From: Bryoerythrophyllum caledonicum
Lineage: Eukaryota; Streptophyta; Bryopsida; Pottiales; Pottiaceae
Assembly: GCA_963971425.1 (NCBI GenBank)
Contig: OZ020514.1
Coordinates: forward strand, 44,917,527 to 44,981,526
Reading direction: 5' to 3'
Length of the DNA: 64,000 bases
This document shows, piece by piece, positions 10,401-21,179 of the stretch (its first letter is position 1; each line of letters opens with the position of its first letter). Position numbers and translations under genes: made by a program. Below the pieces are notes generated by a model that ran no database searches, was not told the DNA's origin, and saw nothing but the letters and a program-made list of their open reading frames with translations.

Positions 10401-10888
10401 TTCCAGCCTTGCACAATCCTTTGAACATCGAGATCAAAATTCAATATAGTGAATCCCTAGTCCTTGACCGATTCATTTAGTGCAGGGATCAAACCGACTT
10501 TGTCAATGACTAAGCCATACACCCTGGAACAGCCCGAACTCGCCACAAACTCGGAGATGACAATTACAAAAATGGTGGCGGTGAAGTACGCTAACTCTTG
10601 TACTTCTATGTTCATCGTTGATAACTTGTATGAAGCACCTCCAGGTGTTGTGTTATTAGTAATAGCCATCACTGGCGCAATCAAAATGTTCTTCTTCTTC
10701 TTCGGATCAAGCGTCCAATGAAGATCCCATTCCACGACCATGTCGGCCATGAAGAAAGCGGACGGCTGAAGATCACTAACTAGATTACATTCTATGTTCT
10801 TCAGCCCACACGAAACAACGTCATAGAGGTTCACCGGACACGAGTCGGGATTCACGTCTTCGAGTTTGATGATGTTTTCCCTCACCAT
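7415..10888 (-). pseudogene. Gene A: ParB/Srx-fold protein with methyltransferase-like C-terminus, 11 in-frame stops
   Basis: Exons (minus): 10888-9590, 9409-7962, 7828-7415, with GT-AG introns; the exon-1 frame runs 430 codons without a frameshift. It contains HLQLIDQKRMMPFQASL and THYVIIGGQHCMAMHK, which fits the ParB/sulfiredoxin fold (usual motif G-x-HR-x-x-A). Exon 2 has a Lys-rich part, then FITDQARMVEVANAVAE and IVNIDGGPSITWIGL, a glycine-rich loop. Exon 3 continues GAQVIEVVFSRDE, the expected second strand of a SAM-binding Rossmann fold, then an acidic/basic tail ending in TGA. In-frame stops: TAG at 10457, 10016, 9770, 9266, 9083, 8801, 8436, 8409; TAA at 10334, 8990, 8298. One frameshift lies near 8640-8670. 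TAG 8436 faces CAG in paralogue E. No catalytic DPPY-type motif is seen. The exon 2/3 junction matches that of E. Confidence 0.7.
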
Positions 10889-10967
10889 ACCAATGCATAA
10901 ATTTAGTACTCATAAAAGAAACTTAGCTGTCAACGGTTTCCTCCCAAATCAATGCCAACCAATAAAT

Positions 10968-11340
10968 TGAGGATCGTTAGATCCTACCATCCTAAAAGGT
11001 ATGGTAAGTTCATACAGACCTCAAGGGGATCGTAAGATCTTACGGTGGGATTCTACAATGGATGCAGAAGAAGTTGTGATAACTAGAGTACACTGTGAAA
11101 GATATCGTAGGATCTTACTATCCTCAAGGGGACCTTTGGTTCAAATAGACCTGAGGGATTGCGAAAGATTGATTCATACAATCCCTCAAGGGGACCGTAA
11201 GATCTTACGATCCTAAACAAGATCGTAGGATCTAACAATCCCCTTGAGGGATTGTATAATCTTACGATCTTCATGGAGATCGTAAGATCCTACCATCCTC
11301 ATGACGATGGTAGGATCTTACGATCCCCATGAGGATCATA
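10968..11340. repeat. Palindrome array 1a (GATCGTAGGATCTTACGATC type), 5' of gene A
   Basis: At least eight sites of a roughly 20-bp palindrome lie here, e.g. near 10970, 11026, 11101, 11190, 11220, 11255, 11278 and 11305. The consensus GATCGTARGATCYTACGATC contains GATC at its centre and both ends. Sites are separated by 10-60 bp of unrelated sequence, so the palindrome rather than a longer unit is repeated. Further single sites lie in gene A near 7083 and 7938 and in its intron near 9455 and 9502. The array sits between the first clear exon of A (10888) and a possible leader at 12014-12325. Confidence 0.9.
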
Positions 11341-11519
11341 TGAACTTCAGGTGCACTTCAACACCAATGTACAACTTATAACAACTTCATGTGTAAATAT
11401 TGTACAATAGATCTACATTCTATCTATTGTGAAAAGTTTGCAAACCATACACAATAACTCTAATTTGCATATCATTCTACAAGGGATTGACATGCGATTC
11501 AGAAAAATTTGAGGAGTAT

Positions 11520-11880
11520 TATGACATTCATGACATACTACAAACCTTGTAAATCTGAGTATGAGTACCAAAGCTAGAATATCATTCACATCATTCAACA
11601 GAGCTTGTAAAGCAAAACATGGAAAGCTTTAGTAGAAAATCATTCATTAGACTGTATAGATCCAACAAACTTTACCTGAAACCTAAAGTTGAAAACATTC
11701 AGCACATACTACGCACCTTGTAAACCTAACACAAAAACCTGAATTTGACAATCATTCATAACATACTATGCACCTTGTAAACCGAACATGAAAACCTGAA
11801 TCTGACAATCATTCATAACATATTACAAATCATCTAAACCAAAACACGAGAAAGAAAAACTGAATATCATTGAAAGGATA
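11520..11880. repeat. 57-bp tandem repeat, about 4 diverged copies
   Basis: Units are recognised by CATACTACGCACCTTGTAAA-type blocks starting near 11705, 11762 and 11819, spaced 57 bp, with a more diverged copy near 11530. A/T-rich, noncoding, in the presumed 5' intron of gene A. Confidence 0.7.
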
Positions 11881-12013
11881 GAAACTTACGAGTCACTCCA
11901 ATCACTTGCATTGCCGGATGGGCTTGTTATCCTTGTGAAGTGGATGCCCTAAAAGCTAGACAAGACGTCGTGTTAGAAGCTCGTGAGTCACATCAACAAC
12001 ACCTATTCAATGT

Positions 12014-12325
12014 CTAGAAATCATCGACAGTTGAAGAATGCCGAACAACTTCATTCTCCTTACCAACACCCTCAGCTGCACAAAGACCTAAAAACACCAA
12101 ATTTCTAATACATATCAACTGACCAGAGTTTCTAAGAAGAAAATACATACCTCGAAGTATTGTTTCTTTCAAGGCGCCGCACTCTTTCATAACGACGCGT
12201 CCACCAGTTGCACCGATTTGAAGTTGAAACACACTCACACTCACACTAGTTTCACAGCGCTCACAGCGCTCACACTCACGCGTATACTCACAGTAACAAC
12301 ACAAATTTCTACGCACTACACTCAC
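12014..12325 (-). CDS. Possible leader exons of gene A
   Basis: Open for 103 codons on the minus strand with a Cys/Arg-rich start; CGAG then GTATGT, and later TTTTTAG then GTCTTTG, are plausible donor and acceptor, which would split it into two small exons with an intron of about 60 bp. Upstream (12360-12420) the plus strand is AG-poor/CT-poor purine sequence. No domain is recognisable; the link to gene A is by position only. Confidence 0.2.
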   Translation of the reverse strand: MSVVRRNLCCYCEYTRECERCERCETSVSVSVFQLQIGATGGRVVMKECGALKETILRGMYFLLRNSGQLICIRNLVFLGLCAAEGVGKENEVVRHSSTVDDF

Positions 12326-12589
12326 AACAAATCACAAAAAACAGCTCTGAAAACAAGAAAACGAAAGTGAGGCGAAAACAAGAAGCTAAAAGAAGAGGGG
12401 AGGAGGGAGGGGGAGAGACGACGAGAAGAGTAATTGATGATCAAACTACTCCTCCACGACGGTTGAGTTGCCATCTACATCAAGCTCTAATGATGCTTCG
12501 AGTCATCATTACTATACGGTGAAGACTAAAACGTCTAATCAAGAATTGAATTTTAATTCAGAGTTTGGAGCTAAAAATTAAATTAAATA

Positions 12590-12770
12590 ACAAGTTCTTT
12601 AGACTTCACTTCGTATGATATTCTCGCACTACACAAGCTCTAATTTTCTTACCATTGTCTTAAGCATGAGGTTAGTTCCCTATACACCAATTTTTAGAGG
12701 TAGAGAAGGGGTGTAGCATATTCAAAACAACTGTGCAAGGAGTGGAGGTTCATAAACTGTCAATTCACGA
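12590..12770 (-). mobile_element. Fragment of the TTAA-element family
   Basis: Matches 57540-57680 on the same strand, including ACCATTGTCTTAAGCATGA and AGGGGTGTAGCATATTC, ending with AAACTGTCAATTCACG. Both element ends are missing. Confidence 0.65.
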
Positions 12771-12992
12771 TTTATTTTTATTCAATCCTTATTCAATTTT
12801 TTAATTCTGGTTATTTCTATTCAATCTTTCATTCTATTTTTTTATTCTATTTTTTCATTCTTCTTATTTCTATTCAATCTTTCATTTTAATTCCTTATTC
12901 TATTTTTTGATTCTACTTATTTCTATTCAATCTTTCATTAGACCTATTCTTTATTCTATTTTTGATTCTAATTATTTCTATTCAATAAACCT
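12770..12992. repeat. 53-bp T-rich tandem repeat, about 4 copies
   Basis: The block TTATTTCTATTCAATCTTTC recurs at 12811, 12864, 12917 and 12972, spaced 53-55 bp. It abuts the TTAA-family fragment. The stretch 13000-13835 beyond it is AT-rich with no feature I can support. Confidence 0.8.
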
Positions 12993-13835
12993 ACTTAAAT
13001 CTTAAAATTCAATGAACTTCAGAAATAATCTTAGATAATTATAGGGAAGTTCCCTTTACATGGTTGGCAAATAAGTTACAAAATCATTCGCAAAGGAGAT
13101 TCTTTATACCTTTTCAATGATTTCACACTAAAGTGATGGTTTCTTCTTAACAAATTACAATTTCTCTAGACCGAGTAGTAATGAATTTTTTGAAAACATA
13201 AACTAGGAATACAAATGATAAAAGTCCTAGGCCTAACGCATTGCATTTGAGAGAATTCATTTTTGTATCATAATCTCCTACTATTGGTACAAATTGTCAC
13301 CTTGAGCTCCTAATAGCCATTAAAGTTTCATCAAGATTATTTGATGAAACAATACATGGCACTCAAGGAATTGGCAATACATACATTTACTATGTGTTGA
13401 AATTCATTTGTTATTGAAGGATAAATACAACTTGATCATTATTAATTCAAATTTCACATACAAGGTGTAGGAATTGATGTATACAATAGTTATAATTCCC
13501 TATAATTGTATTAAGCTTGATCCACGGACACATGACAATTTTATTTTAGATCATTAGTGCACCTAGGTTTAGGGTTGAGAAGTTGCAAAATGGTCATGTT
13601 ATTTACATGTATGGTGTCATATTTAAGCATGATAAGCTTTAGATATTGAAATGACCCCCAAATGAAAGATTTTAGTTGAATCTCCAATCCAAAGGTATAT
13701 GTCTTGTTATATTCTAGTACATTTATTGTATGTTTAGTGTAAAATACTTGAATGTTTTATCCAAGCTCAACGAATCATTCACACAAAGGTTTCAAGGATT
13801 ATCCTAAATCCTGAATTTTAGTCTTATATTTAAAC

Positions 13836-14160
13836 CTAAACCCTAAACCCTAGACCCTCAACCCTACGCCGTAGAGCGTAAATTTTAAACTTGAAATCCT
13901 GAATTTAAAACCCTGAGATCAATACCTTAAACCCTACACCATGAAGCAAAAACCCTAAACCTATGACCCTAAACCTAGAACTTTGAACCCCAAACCCTGA
14001 GGCTAAAAACCCCAAACCTGAAACTCTAATCTTAGAAACCTGAACCCCAAACACTGAAGCTAAAACCCCGAACCTATAACCCTACGCCTAGAACCCTAAA
14101 CCTGGAAGCTTGAGTCTGTAATCTTGTACCCAAAACCCTAAACCTAGAACCCTGAATTTT
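13836..14160. repeat. Interstitial, degenerate plant-telomere-like repeats
   Basis: AAACCCT and one- or two-base variants (AACCCTA, AACCTGA, AACCCCA) recur about 30 times in 320 bp. Two or three perfect heptamers occur in a row only near 13838-13858. This is the Arabidopsis-type motif in a decayed state. It may mark an old telomere, a subtelomere-derived fragment or break repair. 14160-14690 next to it holds no recognisable gene. Confidence 0.75.
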
Positions 14161-14689
14161 TAACCTAGTCTAGTAGGTGAATGATTGTAACCATGATGAA
14201 TTGTCGTAAGTTCATGATTACTACTAAAATACGTTGTGTTCTTCATGATCACTAGACGTTCCCATAGTTCAAGAACAATTTCACTAATATATTTTATCTT
14301 GTCTCCGTTGTTGTCATTTTCCATCTTGGAAATAATTACATTAGAAGTGGCACTCGTACAACTCTCCACGTCCTTGAAAATGATTGTGATTCTAACCCCG
14401 CCAAGGATTCAACCTGTTCTTGATGTATTTCCCGCTTTCTTTAGATCAAGAAGAGGTTGCTCTGCTTTTAGTATTCTAGCATTATGAGTTCATTTCCACT
14501 AGAGTTAGAGTCTGAGAGCATTGTATTTGCCCAAAACTGAGAGCATTGTGTTTGTTTTGAAGACACTTGGAGCATGAGAGCATCAGTAATGCGGCATCGT
14601 CTTTGTATTTAGTCAAGTTTGGGCTTCACCTACTTCATCTCTTCTTCGTCATGTTTTGTCGTGCTTAAGCAGCGAGCTTTAAGCTGTAA

Positions 14690-14805
14690 GCTCATCTTAA
14701 CCTTCACGTCAATCTGAGCATCACCTTCACGTCGATGTGAGCTTTACATTCGCGTCGGTCTCAACTTTACCTTCAGGTCAATTTGAGCTTCACCTTCAAG
14801 TTGAT
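14690..14805. repeat. Short 22-bp imperfect repeats
   Basis: CTTCACGTCAATCTGAGCAT-like units occur about five times with drift. Function unknown; 14806-15170 around it holds only short open frames. Confidence 0.55.
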
Positions 14806-15174
14806 CGAGCGCTTCATTGTTGCCCTGCTGCTAGTATTGATTCATCTCTCTCTTGTTCCATTACAATCTACAATATTGTCTCCTTCCTCCACTTTGTATG
14901 CATTGGGGTTTTGAAATATTTTGAAAATGCAAGTGCCGCGGTGGTTTTCAGAGTTGATGGTGTTGCAAGTGATTCTAAACTAATTTTAATCGTGAAAGTG
15001 CTGCGGTGGTTTGTAAAGTATTTGTTGATTTAAATTAGTCTATATCATATTCTCTAAACTACGTATACTTGTGGTAGAACAGTTGTTGCCATTGCTTAAA
15101 TCAATTGGTTCAGTAGCTATTACTGTGTTCTTAAACGTACTTTCCGTACAGTCATGATGATTGTAGGGTATTGG

Positions 15175-15612
15175 ATGATCGTAGGATAGTACTATCCTTG
15201 AGGATCGATCAGGGGTCATGTTAAGATCGTATGATCTTACGATCTATTTGGTGGTGGATGAAAACGGGCTTTGAGTGGAGCCGAGTAATTTGGAAGATTG
15301 TAGGATCTTACTATCACCGAGGATCGAACACGGGTTCTGGAATGATCGTAGGATCTTACGATCTCTTTGATTCGTGATCGAACGCGGACTGTGGATATTG
15401 CAGATAATCTTGAATGATCGTAGGATCTTACTATCGCCTAGGATCGTTTAGGAGTTACCAAACAATCGTAGGATCTTACGATCGCTTTGGTGATACTCTA
15501 GGGTTATCGCAAAACCTGGGAATCAGGGGTGAGCATGAAATTACGGTTCATCGTAGGATCTTACGATCTAGTGTCATCAGGCTTCATCAATAGATTGTAG
15601 TCTCTTACGATT
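15175..15612. repeat. Palindrome array 1b (same motif as near gene A), upstream of gene G
   Basis: Eight sites of the GATCGTAGGATCTTACGATC type near 15178, 15223, 15293, 15341, 15414, 15463, 15549 and 15592, several of them perfect over 18-20 bp. Spacers of 30-80 bp differ from each other. The last site ends about 75 bp before the first ATG of gene G at 15687, so the array covers its promoter or leader. Confidence 0.9.
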
Positions 15613-15686
15613 TTTTCTTCAACAGGAGAACGAAGAGCAGGGCTGATCGAAGATTTATTTGATCCTTTTCTCTCCGGTTGCCTTCG

Positions 15687-18600
15687 ATGTCTTCAAGTTG
15701 CGGACCGGACGATGAGTTTACTAATTCTGCAAGCGGTAACCCTGATGATGAAGCCAATGACGAGCGTGACCGATATGAAGCCGGCATGAGTGCTTTACTT
15801 TGCTACCCTGGACATGGCGTTGTTGGACATGCCATTGTCATTGAAGCCGTTCCTATTGGGTGTTGGCTTGGCGTCGACATTGATCTCACCTTCGCGGAAT
15901 TGACTCTTCTTTGACCTATTGAGATACATGCAATGGCACGAAGTCTACTCATTCATCCAATGCAGGAGGGCATTCCTATCTTGGTTGAATCGATTGGTAG
16001 AACAATTCTCTGGGAGACAACAAGCCTTGTCCTGACTTCGGACTTAGGCGAAACTTCTGGGTCCACAAACACTCCTCCTTTTGTACCTCAGGCAGAGTGG
16101 GTGGGGAAGGTTGTGAAGCGCTTTAACGGTGATGGGGATCTTATGGCCTTTGGTCGCATTAATTGCGTTTGTCCGGATAAGCCGTTCAAAAACAATACTT
16201 TGGGGGAGGGGAACATTGGCGTCACAATATTCGACGTTTTCATCAGAGATCCTAGTGACATCATGAGTCATCGGAGGTGGCCCATTGCCGACTGTGCATT
16301 CGAAGGAGGACATAGTCTTAGCGATACGCTCGACCATTTCAATTGTCTTCCTGAAGCACCGGACGCGAATGCGCACCTTAGTGGCCGCCCAAAAGCACCA
16401 CACCAATTTGTTCGTCGCAAGAAGCGTATTAAGGAGAAGCTAAACGCGTTTGCCAAGAAGTCTATGCCGGAAAAGATTCAAGCAGTGAGTTTACAATCAT
16501 GTTGTTCTGATGAATGCGTGCGCTTAATCAGGCCCCAAGATACCCTTTTCATTCGCCAAAAGTTTTGGCTGAAGGACTTTGACGAACGCCGAGATTATGC
16601 AAGGTCTGTGGGTGGACAATTACGCTATATGGGCAACAATCGGAAACGAAAGTATGTCACTTTACTAGGTCAAGATATCTGCGCTACAGCGTGGTACAAA
16701 ATCCATGGCATTTCAAAATCAACGTTGCACGAATATATGGACCAGTATAAGAAGGGCATAATTTCCTCTACGCACGGGAACAAAGTCGTCAAACGACCCC
16801 ACCTTGGAACCGTGAAAGCACTTGGTACGATTATGGCTATCATCAATGAGACTGCTGATCACATGCCCAATCAGATGACGTTGACAGTACCAGGCCGGAT
16901 AGACACTCTAAAGTTTCTGCCGTCTGGACATAGTTGGAAGAAGATCCAGGCTGATGCCACAGAGGTATTATTCTACATAGTACACCATGTGAACCACTTA
17001 TTTGCACTCACAAGTACTTTAAGCACCTCATGGTTATGATAATGTGCTAAGAGACCCTCTATCTTTGCTCTGTACATCTAGTTCATGGTAGGATCCTACG
17101 ATCGCCAAGGGTATGTTAGAATCTTACAGTCCTCCTATTCTGTGGTTATCCTCAATCTGATTTAAGTTCAATTCTCACTGGGCACTCACTTGACGCACTC
17201 AATGTTTGGACTCATTTGCAGACAAATCTACAATGCAGGTTGCTTGCGATTTTGCAATATGTTGTTAGTAGAATGAGGAGGGAGCACTTCAACAATGTTG
17301 CGGTTAAACCCGTTGGGAGCTCATTTGAAAACTACACCCTCTGTGACACTCTATTGCAGTACATCGACAGATCAGTTAAGGGTTCCGCCGAATATAATTC
17401 GTTCGTGTAGCAGAAACAAACCCAGTGCAACCTCCAAGCTTTGTGTAGGCGTGTGTACCATACCTAGAGAGAGGAGTCTAAGTGGCACAAGGGCGATATT
17501 CTTTGTATTATCCACGATAAAATGGATACAACCAAGACTGTTATTCCTCGTATGCGAGTTTCTACCAAACTCACTTCACCCATGGGTCAGTTCCCAATGA
17601 ACGTCACCGGTATGGTCACGCACGGTCATGGAGATGGTGCCTATGCTCACTACTCCATTGACTTGTGGCTAGGAGACTCTATTTAGACTATCTCGTCCCT
17701 TGCAAGATTGCTTTGGCGTCTCGAGGAACCACCCATTCGTGAATCAGGTAGAATTTTTCCCCATGAGCCGACCAATTCTTTCTTTGAAGCTAAGCTCAGA
17801 GGGAAGTCCAAATGTATTCACCTCTTACCTCCGGTACCGAATAACTCGACTGTACCCATCCCCCTTCCAAAAAAGTTATATTTGCAGCTTGACAACTCTG
17901 CAAAGGACAATAAAAACCAGTTTCTCATGGCGTTCTTATCGATGTTGACTTATCGAAGGGTGTTCAAAGAAATCCAAGTTGGTTTCTTATTAGTCGGGCT
18001 TACGCATGAGGATATTGATGCTTACTTTAGCCACTTATCCAAGACCTTGAAGAGCCAGAATACTTATATTGTCGCGGATTTGATGATGTCCTTCATGCAC
18101 TCGCAGGACTTGGGTTTTATGCTCGAGTTTGTTCAAGAGGTTGCTGATTTCAAATCTTTTGTCCATGGTTATATTCGTAATGGTGCTGATAGACTTGTTG
18201 GCTTAGGAGAGATGCACCTCTTTAAATTCTACGTAGATGAAGAAGGGTGGCCCGTCATGCGATTTAAGGAACTTGCAGTTCATGCGCACTGGCTACCCAG
18301 AGACAAGGCTGCTATCCGTCTTTGGAAGGAGGATGCTGACAGAAAACCGATGCTACCTTCCGCGCTCCCAAATCTAATACCTTTCAGGCGGTTGTAGAGC
18401 TGTGAAGTTCCTTCTTCCACAGGCAATCCAAACAAGGCAAGAGAGAACGTTTCCAAAGCTCTTGATAAGAGATTGTTCATCAAGTGTGGAATTTGAGGTT
18501 ATATAGAATTCTGGGAACGCGGGATGCTTGAAAGTTCGGGCTTTCGAAAGGATTTTCCACCTTATATCGAATACTCGAATGGAATACTTGCAGAACTAGA

Positions 18601-19144
18601 GAAACCTCTTCCTCCCACTCTTGCGGCCTTGGTAAAAGGCTTCTGGCCAATTCATGATTGGAGAGCCATAGATCCAACTTCGTTGTGCCTCATTACCAGT
18701 GGAGATGTCACACCTGAAGATGACGAACTTGAACTTTATTGTGGCCCGAGGAAAGAGAGACCGAAGGATGCCTTGAATCCATGGCAAGATGTCGGAGCGG
18801 GATCATGGATCCTACTCCTTCCTTCACACCCCAAAATATATCCCGTCTGGTTAGGGAGAGCATGTTCAGCAGTCAATTGTGAAAGAGGGCATGCGGAATA
18901 TGGAAAATTCATTATCCAATTGTGGGAGCCAAGAAATCAATTCAAAAACCACAAGAAGAAGTATGAGGATTGTTGGGGAGCAACGTGGGTTCCCGAAAAA
19001 CGACGTCCACTTCAAGTTCATGTTAATGCCGTCGTATTTGCCTCTGCGTCAGGTAGAATGAACCCTAAGACTCGGACGATTCCAAAGAGGGACCAAATTG
19101 CAGCATTGGCTAACCTTGAAGCTGCAAACGTGGCGGACCCTTGA
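15687..19144 (+). pseudogene. Gene G: DUF7869-type DDE transposase, six in-frame stops and no frameshift
   Basis: Two exons, 15687-16964 and 17222-19144, joined in phase by a GT-AG intron holding two more palindromes. Exon 1 includes CCSDECVRL, then FWLKDFDERRDYA and AWYKIHGISKSTLHEYM, a Cys-containing and helical region typical of this family. Exon 2 has a candidate catalytic Asp in IIHDKMDTTKT, then LYLQLDNSAKDNKNQFL and GLTHEDIDAYFSHL, the RNase-H-like core of DUF7869 proteins, followed by a C-terminal domain with YPVWLGRACSAV. In-frame stops are TGA at 15912 and 18494 and TAG at 17408, 17465, 17684 and 18395; every other codon over about 1,060 is open. The final stop is TGA. As DNA reads, full-length protein would need stop readthrough. 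It lies divergently from gene A and shares its palindrome type. Confidence 0.75.
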
Positions 19145-19164
19145 TGGTATCAGGGTTCTCCAGC

Positions 19165-19945
19165 AACATCGTAGGATCTTGCGACCTTGACCTCCTCGAA
19201 ATCCAGCTATGACTTACCACAACACGACTTATGATGTCGTAGAAGTTTTCCAGCAAGATAGCACAGTTTTCTCATCGCTCGTCTTTTTCTTGAACTCTTC
19301 CAGCGAGATAGTAGGATCCTACGATCTTGTTGCTCCTTGGTGTCTATGATAAATGTTTACATCTATTTTAATTATAATGCATTCAATTCCGCGTTGTCAT
19401 TAATTGTCGACAATGTATGAGCTCTCTTCAAATACTTTTGATCCTATCGTTAATTGCTAGTATGCTACGCTACTTTCCTGCCATTTGATGCAATTTCTAT
19501 AGGACTATTATCTGGTAATTTTCTTAAAACTCTTCCAGCGAGATAGCAAGATCCAATGGTCCTGCTTCTTCTAGCTGCCTATGTAAGATGCTCACATGTT
19601 TGATAACTTTTATACATAAACCTAGGCGATGTCATAATTTCTTTATAATGTAATATCCCTCTTTAAATACTTTTGTTTCTACTGGAACCGCTTACATGCT
19701 ACGTTTTCTCACTATAGATGCAATAAATACATTATTCTTCTCACTCCTACTACTACTAATAAATGGTGATGGTAGGATCTTCCTATCCTGTGATGCAAGG
19801 TCACTTCTCACTTCTAATATGATTCTCCTATCCTTGCAAGGTCACTTGCTACATCACACATTCCAACAATTTATCAATTGTTTCTCTTGTGAAGCTTCTA
19901 ACTTTCAAAATTTATTGACCAGCTTTGTTAGATCATAGGATCTTA
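19165..19945. repeat. Palindrome sites 1c, downstream of gene G
   Basis: Five more diverged sites of array-1 type near 19165, 19308, 19545, 19775 and 19928 (e.g. AGATAGTAGGATCCTACGAT near 19308). They are more widely spaced than in the 5' array. The phrase TTCCAGCGAGATAG precedes two of them. From 19946 to 20754 I see no further gene; 19990-20030 has a weak CTGGACTTT/AAAGTCCAG inverted repeat. Confidence 0.75.
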
Positions 19946-20754
19946 CGAAGCACCTCTCTTTCATATTTCGTTAGATTTTCCTTGAATAAATCTGGACTTT
20001 GACCAATCTAGACTTTCAAAAGTCCAGAGTTTCTTAAATGTGGCATCGGAGCTTATTACAGAGGTAAGTGTTTTGTGTAAGCTCTGAAGGAGCAATTTGT
20101 GAGTTACTTTTAGTTGAAGGGAGGGGTTATTTTAGTTGAAGGGAGGGGTTCTTTAGTTGAAGATTATTCTGCACTTGTGGAACCGATCTGAACTTTAGGG
20201 TGCTGCCTTCTTTGATGCACCCTTGTATGTTGTAAGCCTGAACATACTAAGATCCTCATCTCAAACCAACTGCATTTTTAAATTCATGGAAAGAGTTTGA
20301 GAATCATAATGAACATCCCAAATTAATATCCTTTCATCAAGTATTCACACTTTAATCCAAATGAACTGTGCAGGACAATAATTTCATTTAGTTTGGAGAC
20401 ATACACAAGAGCACCTACTTCCATTATTGGAAAGAAGATGGTGCACAGCTCATTTTGGTGGCAAAATATTCCGGCTCTCCAGATTGCTTTACAGCAGAGT
20501 TTCTGATTGATGGTAGCAATCTGAGTCTGGTCGGAAGAACCTGCAGGTACATGACATCACCTAAATTCTTCCTCGACCAACTTCAGAGACCCATGTTTGT
20601 TATTGACTTAATATGTTGGAGGATGGTATGATCATTGATGGTACTGGTATGACGGTACCAGTTTGCGGGATTCCCTGCTGTTTGTTGACTTGTTTTGTTA
20701 ATTTATGTGCTATCTTTATTGTTTGTCTTACGAGTCTAGATTATTTACTCATCG

Positions 20755-20813
20755 CTCGTTGAGTACAATTTCAACAGACTCAATAAAAGTCTGTTGAAAT
20801 TGTACTCAACGAG
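20755..20813. repeat. Perfect hairpin, 26-bp arms, 7-nt loop
   Basis: Arms at 20755-20780 (starting CTCGTTGAGTACAATTTCAA) and 20788-20813 are exact reverse complements around CAATAAA. Such a perfect stem is either very recent or under constraint. No adjacent gene is recognisable, and the arms do not recur elsewhere in the window as far as I can see. Confidence 0.9.
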
Positions 20814-21179
20814 AACTTCAAACTTGTTACTTTGCTATGCCAGTCAATCAGAGGTACATGCTAGTTCAATTTGTCTGTGATTGGATTCTTCGGTGTTTTT
20901 AGGGTTCACTGACTGTATTGTCAATCATTGAAAGTATTCAGCTTAATTGAAGATTTAGTGCTAATTTGATGGTATGTTTATCGACTTGCGTATGTTTAAC
21001 GTTGTTGAGTTCATGGGCAGATGGCCTCCAAGAAATATCTAGAGGGAGTTGTTCTGAAGGGATATATGATTTTTTTTATATGCTTAGTCTTGTATGTATT
21101 CTTTATGTTTATTTGTATTGTATGTTTTTCAGGGGTTGGTGGTGAACAGATATTGAGGGAAACGATTTGGAGGCTTTAA

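Noticed and set aside
13836..14160. True chromosome end
   Set aside because: Repeats are degenerate, flanked on both sides by unique sequence and genes, and only a few perfect heptamers occur.
10968..15612. CRISPR-like array (short palindromic repeats with unlike spacers)
   Set aside because: Spacers vary from about 10 to 80 bp, repeats drift, there are no cas genes, and the genes are spliced, so the DNA is eukaryotic.
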